DNA of 64,000 nt from assembly GCA_021397835.1 (NCBI GenBank), contig JAJFZO010000575.1, positions 687,001 through 751,000 of the forward strand, in the 5' to 3' direction. The DNA comes from Moringa oleifera. Its lineage: Eukaryota; Streptophyta; Magnoliopsida; Brassicales; Moringaceae. The notes under the pieces are model-generated. The model was not told the origin of the DNA. It saw only the letters and a program-made list of their open reading frames with translations, and did not search any database. The number at the start of each line of letters is the position of its first letter. Position 1 is the first letter of the stretch. The position numbers and the translations under genes are program-made. Shown in pieces: positions 61,459 through 64,000 of the stretch.

Positions 61459-63511
61459 ATGTTGGTGATGATTCAAGGTTGTACAGATGGGATCTTGCGC
61501 CAAAACCGTAGACATATATAACCAGAAGTATAGATATGTGACTTGGTGTGCATTGCTATAGTTGAAATTGTTTCTAGTTCTTGATTTACCTTTTCGCTTC
61601 AATATCATTGTACCAGCTTTAACTTCGGAGTCTGTTTAAATCTTCCTACCTTGAGAGTCTGATCTCTTCAAGGAGAGAAATCTATCTTTTATTATGTTAA
61701 ATGTATTAAATCCCAAGAATTGAATGGAAATTTTTGATGTACTTTTTCACCTTGTTCTCTCTCTTTTGTCTCCCTCTCTCCATTTTTTTTTTTTTGGTGG
61801 TGGGGGGGTAGAAGCAGGCTCTGTTGTTCTGCATGTAATATGTACGTGATAAACCTAATGATAATCACGGTATCTGTGTTAGAATTTCTTGGGATGGGGT
61901 TGGGTGAGGTGGCAATGTAAAACGTGAGTGAGGTTATGTGGCAGGCATGCATGAGCCATGAGGGCAGGTGGTCGCTACGTTTTGCGCTTTGAGGAGTACT
62001 CGGTGATATCATCTCCTTTTGGCTGCCTCTGTTAATATTAATATCAAAATGCTTGTGTTGATGCGAATATGTCAAACAGACAAGAGAAGATGGAACCAAA
62101 CAGCTGAATACATGCAGCCATTAGTGCCAGCACCAATTTTTTAAGGGACTTATCAGACTTTTTCATGGGTTGTTTTGGTATTTGGATGGATGAGACAAAG
62201 AAGTAGAGCATGATTTAAGTCATTATTGGGAGTGCTAATATAATGAAGCTAGCCAGCCTTCAGTTTGCGTAGGATTGGAGTAGTGTGGCTACAGAAAGAG
62301 AATGGGAGGATAGAATAGGAAGTGGATAATGGCAAGATATAATTTGCTTCCTAGGAGGGGTACTAAACGGGAAAGACAGCTGTGGTGGTAGGGAAAGGAC
62401 CCATGAGGGTGTGTTGAGAATGAATGAACAAATGACTTTGGTTCATTGTTTTGGTAAGGCTTGTTGGCAGTGTGTGTTTGTGTGTAGGTGGGGATTGTTA
62501 AAAAGTCTATGAATTAGTGTGGGGGTGAGGACGCCCATGCTATAACGCCCCCATTTTGATGGGGACCGTGGCCCCCTACCTGCTTTCTTGATATTGCGTT
62601 TGCATTTATTGAAGAAAATGGAATGACCTTTGCGTGGGATAAGAGACCCATACCCTGCGTTGCCTCTTTCTCTTCAATTGTCACTGCTGGTATGACTACA
62701 ATCTGTAAATGGGGTAAGCACAGCTTCAAAGATAGACAATAAACAAGGTCATACGTGCAGCACAACACTAACAACCACAAGATTGTCAAGGTTAATTGTG
62801 TCTGGCTGAAAATTGCTTCCTTTCGAGATTTTACTTTCTCAAAGATACTACTAGAGATACTTCTGGTCCTATATCCTGCAGGTCATAAAACTGTGAAAGC
62901 TCAAGCTTCCCCTGCAGAATAACTTACAAATATTGGACCTGTACAATGACCACTGGTTACAATGCAAATGTGCATGTCTGTGTATGGCTTTTGAACAATC
63001 AAAGGATAAAATGAGTTCTACAGGAATTAAAAATACAATGTTAGAAAGGCGCATTTACACAGAATGAAGCATCATTGTGGAAACTTAACAGTGGGCAGCA
63101 GCTACAGCTCCTCTCACACTATCACATATAAGGTTCCTGGAAGCAATTTTACTACTTAACTGAACAGCAGCAATATCAATAGCAGAAAAGGCCCGGAAAA
63201 GACAATAATTATCCTTCCTGAACTGGATAAATAAATTAAAAATATACATCTAGAACTAAATTCTTTTACACCAAAGACAGTTGATGGTGAACTGGACATA
63301 GTAGTTACAAGAAAGAAATTGCCTATCCATGTAACAACCTTTTGTTTTTGGTTTTTCTCCTTTTTCTTTTGTTGATATGAAGAATAAGTTATTGTGTATC
63401 TCTAAACGACCTAGGAAACAATCGTCCAAGACAGTACTGATATGTCTCAAAAAGCAGCATCTGTGGCTTGTCACCTGTATGCAGTTTTAAGCTGCTGATA
63501 ACTTTTACTAC
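61459..63511. other. Convergent 3' regions of TZF and ALA2-like genes
   Basis: It contains the TZF 3' UTR, a T run followed by a G run near 61787-61808, and the 3' UTR of the minus-strand ATPase gene toward the right. None of the open stretches here resembles a family. Confidence 0.45.
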
Positions 63512-63847
63512 TCAATTATCTTTGCAGTTTCTTGAGTAGCCCAGTGACATCCTGGAATGCGACTGGAAAAAATCAAATGGAGTTCCTGGTCCAAAAGAAC
63601 GTCTTGTAGAATTAGGAGAATCTGAAAGTAAAGGTTCATATACTGGATTCCTGTTCTTGGGTTGAGCAATTGATAATGCTGAAACATCTTTCTCCATTGA
63701 TCTTTGCTGCGGCTCAATATTTCCCAATGATAGAATGGGTCCACCCATTCGCTCAGCCTGCTGAAGTGCATTGATTTTACTTGGTCTGTATGTATACCGG
63801 AAATACTTTAAGGCCAGAATTGGACCCATTCCTGCTCCAACTATAAG
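63512..63847 (-). CDS. ALA2: Last exon of an ALA2-like phospholipid-transporting P4-ATPase (partial)
   Basis: The last exon begins after a TTGCAG acceptor at 63848 and encodes 111 residues plus a stop. It starts with the end of a membrane helix (LIVGAGMGPILALKYFRYTY), followed by a cytosolic tail with QQAERMGGPILSLGNIE, NPVYEPLLSDSPNSTRRSF and the end YSRNCKDN. I recognise this tail as the C terminus of plant ALA2 flippases, which move phospholipids across endomembranes with a beta subunit. The assignment agrees with Arabidopsis gene order (ALA2 near TZF5 and RING1A, from memory). The rest of the gene, including the catalytic DKTG region, lies beyond the window end; 63848-64000 looks like intron. 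Confidence 0.7.
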   Translation of the reverse strand, partial: LIVGAGMGPILALKYFRYTYRPSKINALQQAERMGGPILSLGNIEPQQRSMEKDVSALSIAQPKNRNPVYEPLLSDSPNSTRRSFGPGTPFDFFQSHSRMSLGYSRNCKDN

Positions 63848-64000
63848 CTGCAACAGAATAACAGTGGTTAGAATGTCACCTGTGAATTCTATAATATCTG
63901 ATTTGCTACTAATCTGCACTGGTCTTTGTCAGGCTCTTCAGGTTACCACAGCCAGTGTCACATCAAGACATGCAGGGTTGATCTATCAATCCCTTGAGCC

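Noticed and set aside
1..64000. Operons, CRISPR arrays, phage genes, tRNA or rRNA genes, intact transposons
   Set aside because: I read both strands for these and saw no supporting structure; the window is ordinary gene-rich plant nuclear DNA.

Overview
The window is nuclear DNA from a eudicot plant, probably a woody rosid. The evidence is many short exons with GT-AG introns, long AT-rich intergenic stretches, CT/GT/TA microsatellites and plant-specific families: an SPL factor with a miR156 site, an RR-TZF protein, nsLTP-like proteins and the FLY ubiquitin ligase. Nothing bacterial, viral or CRISPR-like is present. I rebuilt the spliced genes by hand. In every complete multi-exon model the exon phases join without a frame break, and the total length is a multiple of three.

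Layout: URI prefoldin-like protein (minus, 396-5709); FLY membrane RING E3 ligase (plus, 6602-16729), head-to-head with URI; secreted LRR protein (minus, 17988-19235); a possible small unrecognised gene (minus, 19695-20095); mitochondrial ADP/ATP carrier (minus, 20778-22646, with a probable 1.5-kb 5' UTR intron); BUB1-type checkpoint kinase (minus, 25628-31583); SPL3-like factor (plus, 34092-35527) with a 3' UTR miR156 site; RING1 Polycomb protein (plus, 38070-45687); TPX2 (minus, 46153-51218), convergent with RING1; two tandem nsLTP-like genes (plus, 52514-52954 and 53720-54165); a PP2C phosphatase (plus, 56271-58830); a SOM/TZF-type tandem CCCH protein (plus, 60277-61458); and the last exon of an ALA2-like P4-ATPase (minus, 63512-63847), which continues beyond the window.

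From memory of Arabidopsis gene order, the contents combine two ancestral blocks. One is URI-RING1-TPX2-SOM (At1g03760-03790, with At5g44240-44280 as its duplicate). The other is FLY-LRR-AAC-PP2C with BUB1 (At4g28370-28400 and At2g20630-20650). This suggests a less fractionated genome than Arabidopsis. There is no operon-like logic. BUB1 and TPX2 both act in mitosis, RING1 and SPL in developmental control, and TZF and PP2C in hormone or stress signalling.

The less ordinary signals are three probable GC-AG introns (two in URI, one in BUB1), the unrecognised small exon set, a perfect 19-bp hairpin, several local segmental duplications and a CACGTGTC element shared by the PP2C and TZF promoters. 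I found no convincing undescribed multi-gene system; the unrecognised exon set at 19.7-20.1 kb is the best candidate for something undescribed.
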